Positions 8,576-15,820 of a stretch of 29,695 nucleotides of DNA are shown here, one piece after another; positions within the stretch are counted from its first letter, which is position 1, and every line of letters begins with the position of its first letter. Position numbers and translations under genes: made by a program. The DNA comes from Geobacter sp. UBA6151 (GTDB lineage Bacteria; Desulfobacterota; Desulfuromonadia; Geobacterales; Pseudopelobacteraceae): contig DIUT01000013.1 of assembly GCA_002423105.1 (NCBI GenBank), forward strand, positions 1 to 29,695, in the 5' to 3' direction. The notes beneath the pieces are model-generated. The model was not told where the DNA came from. It was given only the letters and a program-made list of their open reading frames with translations, and did not search any database.

Positions 8576-9701
8576 CAACAACCTCATCCACCTTTTTATC
8601 ATCAAAATTGTCCCACGTGGCGTCAGAGGTGGAGGAGATGCCGGAGACCTTGAGGGCGAAATCGTCCGGGTTGGAGCACTGGCGCAATGCCTCTTCATAG
8701 GTTATCAGCTTGGAGTTGAGCAGTTTCATCAGTGACTGGTCAAAGGTCTGCATGCCATAGGAAACGAATCCCTGAGCAATGGCGTCACGAATCTGTTTGG
8801 TCTTGTCCTTATCGTCAATGCATTCCCTGATGCGGGCGGTGCCCAGCAGCACTTCCACCGCCGGTACCCGGCCCTTGCCGTCGGCTCGCGGCACCAGGCG
8901 CTGGGATACAATTCCCTTGATGATGCCGGCCAACTGGATGCGCACCTGTCGCTGATGATAGGGGGGAAATACGCCGATAATGCGGTTGATGGTTTCCTGG
9001 GCATCCATGGTATGCAGGGTTGACATCACCAGATGACCTGTTTCTGCCGCAGTCATGGCGGTTTCAACGGTTTCGTAGTCCCGCATCTCACCCACCAGGA
9101 TCACGTCCGGGTCCTGGCGCAGGGCGCCTTTGAGCGCTGTGGCAAAGGTAGGGGTGTCGGTACCCACTTCCCGCTGGCTGATGATGCTCTTGTTGTCGCG
9201 GTGCAGGAACTCAACCGGGTCTTCGATGGTGATGATGTTGCAGGTGCGGCTATTGTTGATGTAGTCGATCATGGCCGCCAGGGTGGATGACTTGCCGGAG
9301 CCGGTGGTGCCGGTGATCAGGATCATTCCCCGTTCTTCCAGGCAGAGTTTTTTCAGTGCCGGCGGCAGGTTCAAATCTTCAAGGTTGGGGATTTTGACGG
9401 AGATGGCTCGAAATACCAAGGCCACGGTTCCCCGCTGGCGGTAACAGCTGACCCTGAAACGGCCCAGGCCCGGCACGGCGTATGCCAGATCCACCTCGGA
9501 GTTTTCTTCGAAAATCCGTTTCTGACGGTCATTCATCATGGATGCGGCCATGCCGCCGACGATCTCGGGGGAGAGCCGCTGGGCGTTGGGGATCGGATGC
9601 AACTTGCCGTCGATACGCACGATGGGCGGCAGTCCGGTCTTTATATGGATGTCAGAACCTTTTGCCTTGACCGCTATGCTGAGGATTTCATTCAGGTCCA
9701 T
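8541..9701 (-). CDS. pilT: Type IV pilus retraction ATPase PilT
   Basis: PilT is the hexameric cytoplasmic motor that depolymerises type IV pili, giving twitching motility and retraction. The 386-residue product has the full PilT set: N-terminal domain with GSDIHIKTG, Walker A GTTGSGKS at 131-138, Asp box IITIEDPVEF near 156-165, Walker B DVILVGEMRD at 199-208 and His box GHLVMSTLHT at 222-231. The C-terminus ends in an acidic tail (DNFDDKKVDEVVDEGN) longer than in short PilT proteins. GGAGG lies six bases before the ATG. It sits 27 bases after recA, a neighbourhood I remember from Geobacter genomes. No other pilus genes are in the window, so the pilus machinery must be elsewhere. Confidence 0.96.
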   Translation of the reverse strand: MDLNEILSIAVKAKGSDIHIKTGLPPIVRIDGKLHPIPNAQRLSPEIVGGMAASMMNDRQKRIFEENSEVDLAYAVPGLGRFRVSCYRQRGTVALVFRAISVKIPNLEDLNLPPALKKLCLEERGMILITGTTGSGKSSTLAAMIDYINNSRTCNIITIEDPVEFLHRDNKSIISQREVGTDTPTFATALKGALRQDPDVILVGEMRDYETVETAMTAAETGHLVMSTLHTMDAQETINRIIGVFPPYHQRQVRIQLAGIIKGIVSQRLVPRADGKGRVPAVEVLLGTARIRECIDDKDKTKQIRDAIAQGFVSYGMQTFDQSLMKLLNSKLITYEEALRQCSNPDDFALKVSGISSTSDATWDNFDDKKVDEVVDEGNKIEIDRY

Positions 9702-9728
9702 ACAGCGCCTCCATGGGGGAACAGGCTA

Positions 9729-10733
9729 TCAGACCTCAGTCTTGGGAGCAGGCTTGATCAGCTCCAGCAGTTTTTCCTCGATTTCCGCCAGCATGGCCGG
9801 ATTATCCTTCAGGAACTGGCGGGAGTTTTCACGCCCCTGACCGATTCGCTCCTTGTTATAGGAGAACCATGCGCCGCTTTTGTCCACAATGTTCCGTTCC
9901 ACCGCCAGGTCAAGCACGTCGCCGGTGCGTGAAATACCTTCGCCGTACAGGATATCGAATTCGGCTTCCTTGAAAGGCGGGGCCACTTTGTTCTTTACAA
10001 TCTTGACTTTGGTCCGGGAACCGATGATCTGATCCCCTTGTTTGAGGGTGGCGATCTTGCGGATGTCCATCCTGACCGACGCATAGAACTTAAGGGCATT
10101 GCCGCCGGTGGTGGTTTCAGGGTTTCCGAACATGACGCCGATCTTCATCCGGATCTGGTTGATGAAAATCACGCAGCAGTTGGATTTGGAGATAATGCCG
10201 GTCAGCTTGCGCAGGGCCTGGGACATCAGGCGGGCCTGCAGACCCATGTGGGAATCGCCCATCTCTCCTTCGATCTCAGCCTTGGGCACCAGGGCAGCCA
10301 CAGAGTCCACCACCAGCACATCAATTGCGCCGCTGCGCACCAGGGTTTCAGCAATCTCCAGCGCCTGTTCGCCGGTATCCGGCTGGGAAACCAGCAGATC
10401 ATCGGTTCTGACCCCCAATTTGCGGGCATAGCCAACGTCCAGGGCATGTTCTGCATCAACAAAGGCGGCAATGCCGCCGGTTTTCTGTGCTTCGGCCACA
10501 ATATGCAAAGCCAGGGTGGTTTTGCCTGAGGACTCGGGACCGTAAATCTCGATGACCCGTCCCCGTGGAACACCGCCAACGCCCAGGGCCAGATCCAGGG
10601 AGATGGCGCCGGTGGAAATTGCCTCAACGCCGGGAAGCGCCTCATCATTGCCAAGGCGCATGATGGCGCCCTTGCCGAACTGTTTTTCAATCTGGGAAAG
10701 GGCCAGTTCTATGGCTTTATTCTTGTCGCTCAC
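9729..10733 (-). CDS. recA: Recombinase RecA (GTG start)
   Basis: RecA forms filaments on single-stranded DNA, drives strand exchange and activates LexA cleavage. The 334-residue product carries Walker A GPESSGKT at 65-72, VDAEHALD near residue 90, LLVSQPDTGEQALEI, Walker B LVVDSVAAL, loop L1 with EGEMGDSHMGLQARLMSQ and the L2 region with NQIRMKIGVMFGNPETT. The C-terminal tail is short and ends EEKLLELIKPAPKTEV. The start is the GTG at 10733, with AGGAGG seven bases upstream; reading back to 10808 would add 25 unrelated residues. The gap to pncC is 76 bases. I see no convincing LexA box in it, only two tandem copies of ATGAAAAG on the plus strand. Confidence 0.97.
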   Translation of the reverse strand: MSDKNKAIELALSQIEKQFGKGAIMRLGNDEALPGVEAISTGAISLDLALGVGGVPRGRVIEIYGPESSGKTTLALHIVAEAQKTGGIAAFVDAEHALDVGYARKLGVRTDDLLVSQPDTGEQALEIAETLVRSGAIDVLVVDSVAALVPKAEIEGEMGDSHMGLQARLMSQALRKLTGIISKSNCCVIFINQIRMKIGVMFGNPETTTGGNALKFYASVRMDIRKIATLKQGDQIIGSRTKVKIVKNKVAPPFKEAEFDILYGEGISRTGDVLDLAVERNIVDKSGAWFSYNKERIGQGRENSRQFLKDNPAMLAEIEEKLLELIKPAPKTEV

Positions 10734-10740
10734 GGACGTA

Positions 10741-10746
10741 CCTCCT
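10741..10746 (-). promoter_or_regulatory. Shine-Dalgarno site that fixes the recA GTG start
   Basis: The minus strand reads AGGAGG here, seven bases before the GTG at 10733. No in-frame ATG is as well placed, so this site supports a GTG start for recA. Confidence 0.85.
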
Positions 10747-10809
10747 AGGGTCACATGAAAAGATGAAAAGAGTTGCGAAAAGTACCATATCAAAACAGGG
10801 GGCGGCAAG

Positions 10810-11301
10810 CTAATTTACCGCTGATTTTGCCTCTAAAAGGTGATTTTTAAGCAAAAATAGCGCTTGTTCGGTGGTCTGTTGCCGGATCGTTGCACGATCG
10901 CCATGAAACAGGTGGCGTTGCACAATAGAGGTGTTACGACCGGACAGCGCAACAAACACCGTTCCCACCGGTTTTTCGGCAGTTCCGCCATCCGGTCCGG
11001 CAATGCCGGTCACTGACAGAGCGAGATCACTGCCAATGGCCAGGCGCGCACCGTCGGCCATGGCTTTGGCCACCTCATCGCTGACCGCGCCATGGCGGGC
11101 CAGCAGTTCTTCCGGCACCTGCAGCAGGTCCGTTTTTACCCCATTACTGTAGGCCACCACACCGCCGCTGAAGTAGGCCGAGCTGCCGGGAAGCGCCGTG
11201 ATTCTGGCTGCAATCATGCCGCCGGTGCAGGACTCGGCAAGAGCCAGGGTTTGACCCGATTGACGCAGCAATCGTGCCAGAAGGTCATCGATCTCCACCA
11301 T
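10810..11301 (-). CDS. pncC: Nicotinamide-nucleotide amidase (PncC / CinA C-terminal domain)
   Basis: This protein deamidates nicotinamide mononucleotide to nicotinate mononucleotide in NAD salvage, and is often annotated CinA. The 163-residue product is the stand-alone amidase domain without the N-terminal MoCF-like half of full CinA. Motifs seen are LALAESCTGG near residues 19-28 (Ser24 the likely catalytic residue), FSGGVVAYSNGVK, and VTGIAGPDGGTAEKPVGTV. ATG at 11301 is used, with AAGGAG a few bases upstream; the gene overlaps the end of larC by 17 bases. Its position upstream of recA recalls the cinA-recA pairing of other bacteria. Confidence 0.93.
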   Translation of the reverse strand: MVEIDDLLARLLRQSGQTLALAESCTGGMIAARITALPGSSAYFSGGVVAYSNGVKTDLLQVPEELLARHGAVSDEVAKAMADGARLAIGSDLALSVTGIAGPDGGTAEKPVGTVFVALSGRNTSIVQRHLFHGDRATIRQQTTEQALFLLKNHLLEAKSAVN

Positions 11302-12475
11302 CGTACTCCTTCCGCAGCAGGCGCTGTACCTCCCGCAATGGCAGTCCCTGCTCACGGGCGATGCGGCGGCAGTCCTCGTACTCCGGCTTCACGCCGTGGG
11401 GAGAACGTTTGAAGCGGACCATGCCCCAGCCGGTTTCCCGTTCCTCCCGTTGCCGGTTGCTGATCCAGCGCCTGACGTCATTGATCCGTACCCCCAGGCT
11501 GCCAGTTTCAGCCATCACAAGTGCCAGCAACTCTTCCAACCGATCCGGAACGCACAGGAATGAAAGCTGCGCCCCCGGCCGGTTCTTCTTCATCTGGATT
11601 GCAGTATACCAGACATCCAGCGCTCCCGCTTCCAGCAGCCGTTCCATGGTATAACCAAGTTGCTCCGCTGTTACGTCGTCAAGGTTGCAGACCGCTTCAC
11701 GGACAGTATCATGGCCGGTTTCTTCCCGGCCGCTGCCCAGAAAGGCGCGCAGGATATTGGGGCAATCGGCAAAATCCTTTGTCCCTGCCCCGTGGCCGAT
11801 CCGATCCACCATCATGGGCGGCATCGTGTGACACCCTTTGGCTAGTGCGGCCAGAATTGCCGCTCCGGTGGGGGTGACCCGCTCTCCTTCCGGGCAATGT
11901 CCATGCACCGCAAAGCCTTTGAGCAGTTCTGCCGTGGCCGGCGCCGGAACCGGCAACCGGCCGTGGGCTGTCTCCACAAATCCTCCGCCCAGCGGTACCG
12001 CTGAAACGTGCACGTTCTCCACGTGCAGATAGTCAAGGGCAATGGCAACCGCTACAATATCCACGATGCTGTCCACAGCCCCCACTTCGTGGAAGGTCAC
12101 CGCCTCACATGCCACTCCGTGTACCAGCGCCTCTGCCTCTGCCAGCCGCAGAAAAATCCGTTGCGCCAGTTCCTTTGTGCGGGCATTCAGGCTGCTTTCT
12201 GCGATCATCTGTCGGATGTCGGCATAGCTGCGATGGTGGTGCTGGCCATGGGCGTGGTGATGGTGGTGCTCTTCAAGGAGTTGTACGGTAAGATGCAGTC
12301 CGGTCATACCTCGCCGTTCCACCTGCTTTGTGGATAGTGCAAAGGAGCCTTGCGGCAGTCCCAGCAGGGCTAGCTCACAGTTCAGGTGGTCAAGTGGCAG
12401 CCCCAGGTCCAGCAGGGCGGCCACGGTCATGTCGCCGCTGATCCCGGCGGCTGCGTCAAGGTAGAGAATGGTCAT
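11285..12475 (-). CDS. larC: Nickel-pincer cofactor cyclometallase LarC, single full-length ORF
   Basis: LarC inserts nickel, using CTP, to finish the nickel-pincer nucleotide cofactor of lactate racemase and related LarA-family enzymes. The 396-residue product has the N-terminal MTILYLDAAAGISGDM, a His-rich loop at residues 70-81 (eight or more His), FHEVGAVDSIVDI, GRLPVPAPATAELL, TPTGAAIL near residue 205, a central CNLDDVTAEQLGY, and a C-terminal ferredoxin-like part ending in MVRFKRSPHGVKPEYED. In Lactobacillus plantarum larC is split and joined by ribosomal frameshifting; here it is one continuous frame. Its ATG overlaps the kinase TGA by four bases. No larA, larB or larE is in the window, so the cofactor user is elsewhere. 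Confidence 0.93.
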   Translation of the reverse strand: MTILYLDAAAGISGDMTVAALLDLGLPLDHLNCELALLGLPQGSFALSTKQVERRGMTGLHLTVQLLEEHHHHHAHGQHHHRSYADIRQMIAESSLNARTKELAQRIFLRLAEAEALVHGVACEAVTFHEVGAVDSIVDIVAVAIALDYLHVENVHVSAVPLGGGFVETAHGRLPVPAPATAELLKGFAVHGHCPEGERVTPTGAAILAALAKGCHTMPPMMVDRIGHGAGTKDFADCPNILRAFLGSGREETGHDTVREAVCNLDDVTAEQLGYTMERLLEAGALDVWYTAIQMKKNRPGAQLSFLCVPDRLEELLALVMAETGSLGVRINDVRRWISNRQREERETGWGMVRFKRSPHGVKPEYEDCRRIAREQGLPLREVQRLLRKEYDGGDR

Positions 12476-13500
12476 GCCGACAGTGCCTTTTGGGAGTCAG
12501 CGGACGCCTCTTTTTCCAGTTGTCTGGGCAACATGACACGGAACACCGTTGCGCCGGGCATGCTGGAAAAGCTGATCGTGCCGCCCATGCTCTGCTCAAT
12601 GATCAGGCGCGACATGTAGAGCCCCAGCCCGCTCCCCTCCCGGCTCTTCTTGGTGCTGAAGTCCGGATTGAATAATTGCCCTGCCGATTCCGCCGGGATT
12701 CCGATGCCGTTGTCCCGCACTTCGACCGTGACCCGGTCTATTTCAGAGATAACCAAAATGGCAATTTTATCACGGTCTGTGCCATCGGTGGCGGGAGTAC
12801 TGCCAATGCAGCGCCGTTCCAGAATGGCGTCACGGGCATTGCCGAGCAGATTCACGATAACCTGGGCAAATTCGTTGGGCAGGCCACAGACCATGTCATC
12901 AGCTGCTTGCGCCATGACTTCCAGAGTCATGTCGCCAGGCGGTATCTGCGAGCGGACCAGTGATGCCGCTTCGGCAACCTTGGCAGAAACGCTGAACAGC
13001 TCGCTGTTTTTTTCCGGCTTGAAAAACCCCCGGAAGGTGGCGATGGTTTCCGACATGAACTGTATCTGGGAAAGCGCTTTTCCGGTTGAGTTTTCCAGGT
13101 AGGTCTCGTCCAGCTTGCCGAGGTGATGGGCTTCCCGGATATTCTGCACCAGCATATTGACGGTGGTAAGGGGTTGACGCCACTGGTGGGCAATGGCAGC
13201 GATCATCTCACCCATTGCCGCCATTTTGGCCTGTTGCGCCATCAGACGTTCCTGGGCCAGACGCCGCTCCGTCTGCTCCTCTACCTTCTGGGTGAGGGTG
13301 TCGTTCAGCCGCATGATCTGTTCCTGGTAGCTGTCACTGATCACCAGGGTCTTGTGCAGCTTGCGCAGTAGCGTCCGGTAGCTTTCGGTCAGCAGGCGGT
13401 ATTCGTCCGCAAGAGTATCCGGAGACGCGCCTGATCCGGCAATAACCTGAACCGTGCGGGCCAGAACGGCATCATCAGGGTCGTGTTTTTTTCGTGCCAT
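12472..13500 (-). CDS. Soluble histidine kinase with AHQWRQPL H-box
   Basis: This is a 342-residue kinase with no membrane segment. Residues 1-95 are helical and look like a coiled coil (EEQTERRLAQERLMAQQAKM) with no recognisable sensor domain. The phosphoacceptor is His105 in the H-box AIAHQWRQPL. The ATP domain has N-box VIVNLLGNARDAI near 215-226, G1 DNGIGIP near 263-269 and G2 GSGLGLYM near 289-296. No response regulator lies beside it, so its partner is unknown. It is the first gene of the minus-strand block, and its TGA overlaps the larC ATG. I chose ATG at 13500; another ATG at 13512 is possible but its purine stretch lies too close. It shares its H-box subtype with the kinase at 21301-23289. 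Confidence 0.9.
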   Translation of the reverse strand: MARKKHDPDDAVLARTVQVIAGSGASPDTLADEYRLLTESYRTLLRKLHKTLVISDSYQEQIMRLNDTLTQKVEEQTERRLAQERLMAQQAKMAAMGEMIAAIAHQWRQPLTTVNMLVQNIREAHHLGKLDETYLENSTGKALSQIQFMSETIATFRGFFKPEKNSELFSVSAKVAEAASLVRSQIPPGDMTLEVMAQAADDMVCGLPNEFAQVIVNLLGNARDAILERRCIGSTPATDGTDRDKIAILVISEIDRVTVEVRDNGIGIPAESAGQLFNPDFSTKKSREGSGLGLYMSRLIIEQSMGGTISFSSMPGATVFRVMLPRQLEKEASADSQKALSA

Positions 13501-13584
13501 GGCTGCTCTCATTCTCTTGGTATGGGATGTCTGGAAATCAGGGCTCTGGAATGTTGCAAAAAATGATGAATTGCTTCACCGTGA

Positions 13585-13612
13585 GTTGTATCAAATTTTT
13601 GCGGTCGATCAA
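13585..13612 (-). promoter_or_regulatory. Candidate promoter for the kinase-larC-recA block
   Basis: On the minus strand TTGATC (13612-13607), a 16-base spacer and TACAAC (13590-13585) resemble a housekeeping promoter. It lies about 85 bases before the kinase start in the 166-base spacer (13501-13666) shared with the divergent cupin gene. I see nothing else clear in that spacer. The match is moderate. Confidence 0.3.
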
Positions 13613-13666
13613 ACATGCAAGTTCGTAAAACCGTTTTATTCATCTGTTTCTTGTGGAGCGTGCCCC

Positions 13667-13999
13667 ATGACTACGCCGTTGACCGGTAACCTGTATGCCG
13701 ACCTGCCCCGGACAGTGCCGGAAGAACTGTTTGAGACGATCCTGTTGACACCGGATATCCGCATCGAGCGGATCGTTTCACATGGTCAGGCTACTCCGGA
13801 AGGAGCGTGGTATGATCAGCCGCAAGGGGAATGGGTGTTACTGGTGGCTGGTTCCGCAGGGCTGTTGCTGGAGAAAGAAGTAGAACCGCGCCGTCTGCTG
13901 CCGGGGGATTATCTCTTTATACCGCCCCATTGCCGCCACCGGGTTGCCTGGACCGACCCGGAACAGCTTACGGTATGGCTGGCGGTGCATTGCATGTGA
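13667..13999 (+). CDS. Small cupin-domain protein
   Basis: This 110-residue single-domain protein matches small RmlC-like cupins. The C-terminal half has the typical second cupin motif, LLPGDYLFIPPHCRHRVAW at about residues 78-96, with the His residues that would bind a metal, after an E-W-V-L-L strand near residue 56. The N-terminal 35 residues (DLPRTVPEELFETILL) are helical. Substrate and reaction cannot be told from sequence. The ATG at 13667 has GGAG eight bases upstream; earlier in-frame ATGs lie in unlikely sequence. It is transcribed alone, divergent from the kinase and convergent with hcp, ending just before a strong hairpin. Confidence 0.85.
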   Translation: MTTPLTGNLYADLPRTVPEELFETILLTPDIRIERIVSHGQATPEGAWYDQPQGEWVLLVAGSAGLLLEKEVEPRRLLPGDYLFIPPHCRHRVAWTDPEQLTVWLAVHCM

Positions 14000-14020
14000 T
14001 AATTGTCTGTAAATGGAAGA

Positions 14021-14062
14021 AACAGAAACGGCGCGGATTTTGGATTCCGCGCCGTTTCTGTT
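14021..14062. terminator. Bidirectional terminator between cupin gene and hcp
   Basis: A perfect 17-bp inverted repeat (14021-14037 and 14046-14062) encloses an 8-base loop, with a GC-rich core GGCGCGGA and T-rich outer arms. It lies 21 bases after the cupin stop and 20 bases after the hcp stop on the other strand. The outer arm plus flank is T-rich in both directions, so it can end both transcripts. Confidence 0.85.
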
Positions 14063-14082
14063 GTTGTACCGGATTGTTGCTC

Positions 14083-15684
14083 TTAACCCAGGATTGCCTT
14101 GAGATCTTCATCAGCCGTGGTGATCGGCATGATGTTGAAGTTCTCCACCAGGAAGCCCAGTACCGCCGGGGTGATGAAGGCCGGCAGGGTGGGTCCGAGG
14201 CGGATGTTCTTGACACCCAGGGACAGCAGGGTGAGCAGGATGACCACGGCCTTCTGCTCGTACCAGGAAAGAATCATGGACAAGGGCAGGTCGTTGACGC
14301 CGCACTCAAACGCTCCGGCCAGGGCCACGGCGATCTGGATGGCGCTGTAGGCATCGTTGCACTGCCCCACATCCAGCAGACGCGGAATGCCGCCGATATC
14401 GCCGAACTCAAGCTTGTTGAAGCGGTACTTGCCGCAAGCCAGAGTCAGGATGACCGTATCCTTGGGTGCTTTCTCGGCAAACTCGGTGTAGTAGTTACGG
14501 CCCGATTTTGCGCCGTCGCAACCGCCCACCAGGAAGAAATGCCTGATCTGGCCGGCCTTTACCGCTGCGATGACCTTGTCAGCCACGCCCAGCACCGCAT
14601 TGTGGCCGAAGCCGGTCAGGATTTCCTGGCCCGGATTTTCCAGCAGAGAGGGGCAGGCAAGGGCCTTGTTGATTACTTCGGAGAAATCCCAACCGCTGAC
14701 ATGCTTGACGCCGGGCCATTGTACCAGACCCCAGCTGAAGAGGCGGTCGGTGTAGGAATCAGCCGGGCGCTGAATGCAGTTGGTGTTAAAGATAATGGCG
14801 CCGGGGAATTGGGGGAATTCCTGGGCCTGGTCCTGCCATGCGCCGCCGAAGTTGCCGACCAGATGGGCGTACTTCTTTAAGCCCGGATAGGCGTGAGCTG
14901 GCAACATTTCGCCGTGGGTATAGATGTTGATTCCCTTGCCTTCGGTCTGCTTGAGCAGCTCTTCCAGCATTTTCAGGTCGTGGCCGGAAACCAGGATGCC
15001 CTTGCCGGCCTTGGTGCCCAGGTTGACCGGGGTGGGCACCGGTGCGCCGTAGGTTTCGTTGTGGGCTGCATCCAGCAGACCCATCACGGTCAGGTTCTGC
15101 TTGCCGCACTCCATGCACAGGCCCACGAAGTCCATCAGGCCTAAGGAGGCGTCAGTGGTGGCAGCCAGCGCCTTCTGGAAAAAGGCCATGACGTCGTCGT
15201 TGCTCTTGCCCAGGATCATGGCGTGATCCATATAGGCAGCCATGCCTTTGAGGCCGTACATCAGAATCTGGATAACGGAGCGGATATCTTCGTTGACATG
15301 CTGGGTGTTGATACCGTACTGCTCGCCCTGAGCCACCATGCCAGCCAGATCTGCGGCAGGCTTCCAGTCGGCAGCCGGGCCGGAAATGCTGGCGCCGCTG
15401 GCAGCCTTGGCTTTTTCCTTCAGCTGGTAGCAGGTCTGGATCATCTGGCCGATTGTTTCAGGATCAAAGTCAACGTTTGTGACGGTGGTGAAGAGACCTT
15501 CGATGGTGAAGCGGTCGATCTCGGCATTGCGGCCAAGCTTGTCGGCGTACAGGGCCAGGGACTTCAGGCCGTACAGCAGGTGATCTTGCAGGGTGGCCAC
15601 GTCGGGCTTCTTGCCGCAAACGCCGGAAATGTTACAACCGGTACCGTTGGCAGCCTGCTCACACTGGTTACAGAACATGCTCAT
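14083..15684 (-). CDS. hcp: Hydroxylamine reductase / hybrid cluster protein
   Basis: Hcp protects anaerobes against nitrosative stress. It reduces hydroxylamine in vitro and acts as a nitric oxide reductase or protein S-nitrosylase in E. coli. The 533-residue product has N-terminal Cys5, Cys8, Cys17 and Cys23 (C-x2-C-x8-C-x5-C), the spacing of Desulfovibrio-type proteins rather than the E. coli type. Hybrid-cluster ligand regions are also visible: CMECGKQNL, TNCIQRP, GGCDGA, ACGKYRFNK and SWYEQKA. ATG at 15684 has AAGGAGG seven bases upstream; a longer frame to 15756 would run through the promoter. It is monocistronic, ends at the bidirectional hairpin, and has a GACC-type palindrome upstream. 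No hcr reductase gene is adjacent. Confidence 0.96.
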   Translation of the reverse strand: MSMFCNQCEQAANGTGCNISGVCGKKPDVATLQDHLLYGLKSLALYADKLGRNAEIDRFTIEGLFTTVTNVDFDPETIGQMIQTCYQLKEKAKAASGASISGPAADWKPAADLAGMVAQGEQYGINTQHVNEDIRSVIQILMYGLKGMAAYMDHAMILGKSNDDVMAFFQKALAATTDASLGLMDFVGLCMECGKQNLTVMGLLDAAHNETYGAPVPTPVNLGTKAGKGILVSGHDLKMLEELLKQTEGKGINIYTHGEMLPAHAYPGLKKYAHLVGNFGGAWQDQAQEFPQFPGAIIFNTNCIQRPADSYTDRLFSWGLVQWPGVKHVSGWDFSEVINKALACPSLLENPGQEILTGFGHNAVLGVADKVIAAVKAGQIRHFFLVGGCDGAKSGRNYYTEFAEKAPKDTVILTLACGKYRFNKLEFGDIGGIPRLLDVGQCNDAYSAIQIAVALAGAFECGVNDLPLSMILSWYEQKAVVILLTLLSLGVKNIRLGPTLPAFITPAVLGFLVENFNIMPITTADEDLKAILG

Positions 15685-15733
15685 GGTGATTCCTCCTTGT
15701 TGGTGTGTTGTCTCAACTGAAACAGATGAGTTT

Positions 15734-15762
15734 TTGTCGTTTTGTGGTATGAACACTATACC
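15734..15762 (+). promoter_or_regulatory. Candidate promoter for the DUF362 gene
   Basis: TTGTCG (15734-15739), a 17-base spacer and TATACC (15757-15762) form a possible plus-strand promoter. Its -10 shares bases with the -10 of hcp on the other strand. If real, the palindrome at 15782-15793 would sit just downstream of its start point. Confidence 0.3.
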
Positions 15763-15763
15763 A
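15745..15763. repeat. TGGTAT/ATACCA inverted repeat over the divergent promoters
   Basis: Arms TGGTAT (15745-15750) and ATACCA (15758-15763) flank seven bases. The repeat overlaps the predicted -10 and start point of hcp, so it could be an operator. It may equally be chance. Confidence 0.35.
15755..15760 (-). promoter_or_regulatory. Predicted extended -10 of the hcp promoter
   Basis: The minus strand reads TGG-TATAGT, an extended -10 element. It puts transcription start near 15746-15748, about 65 bases before the hcp ATG. No good -35 is present; the GACC palindrome occupies that place, as expected for an activator-dependent promoter. Confidence 0.5.
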
Positions 15764-15781
15764 TCATTTGGTGCATCTGTA

Positions 15782-15793
15782 TGACCTTGGTCA
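15782..15793. promoter_or_regulatory. HcpR-type (CRP/FNR family) binding site
   Basis: TGACC-TT-GGTCA is a perfect 5+5 palindrome; on the minus strand it extends to TTGACCAAGGTCAT. As I recall, HcpR regulators of delta-proteobacteria use a TTGACC..GGTCAA site upstream of hcp. Its centre is about 40 bases before the predicted hcp start point, the usual place for a class II activator. No regulator gene is in the window. Confidence 0.65.
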
Positions 15794-15820
15794 AAAAAGT
15801 CCGGTTAACGGGAGGAATTC

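Noticed and set aside
10755..10770. Tandem ATGAAAAG repeat upstream of recA, considered as an SOS operator
   Set aside because: Two direct copies only and no palindrome; it does not resemble a LexA box that I know.
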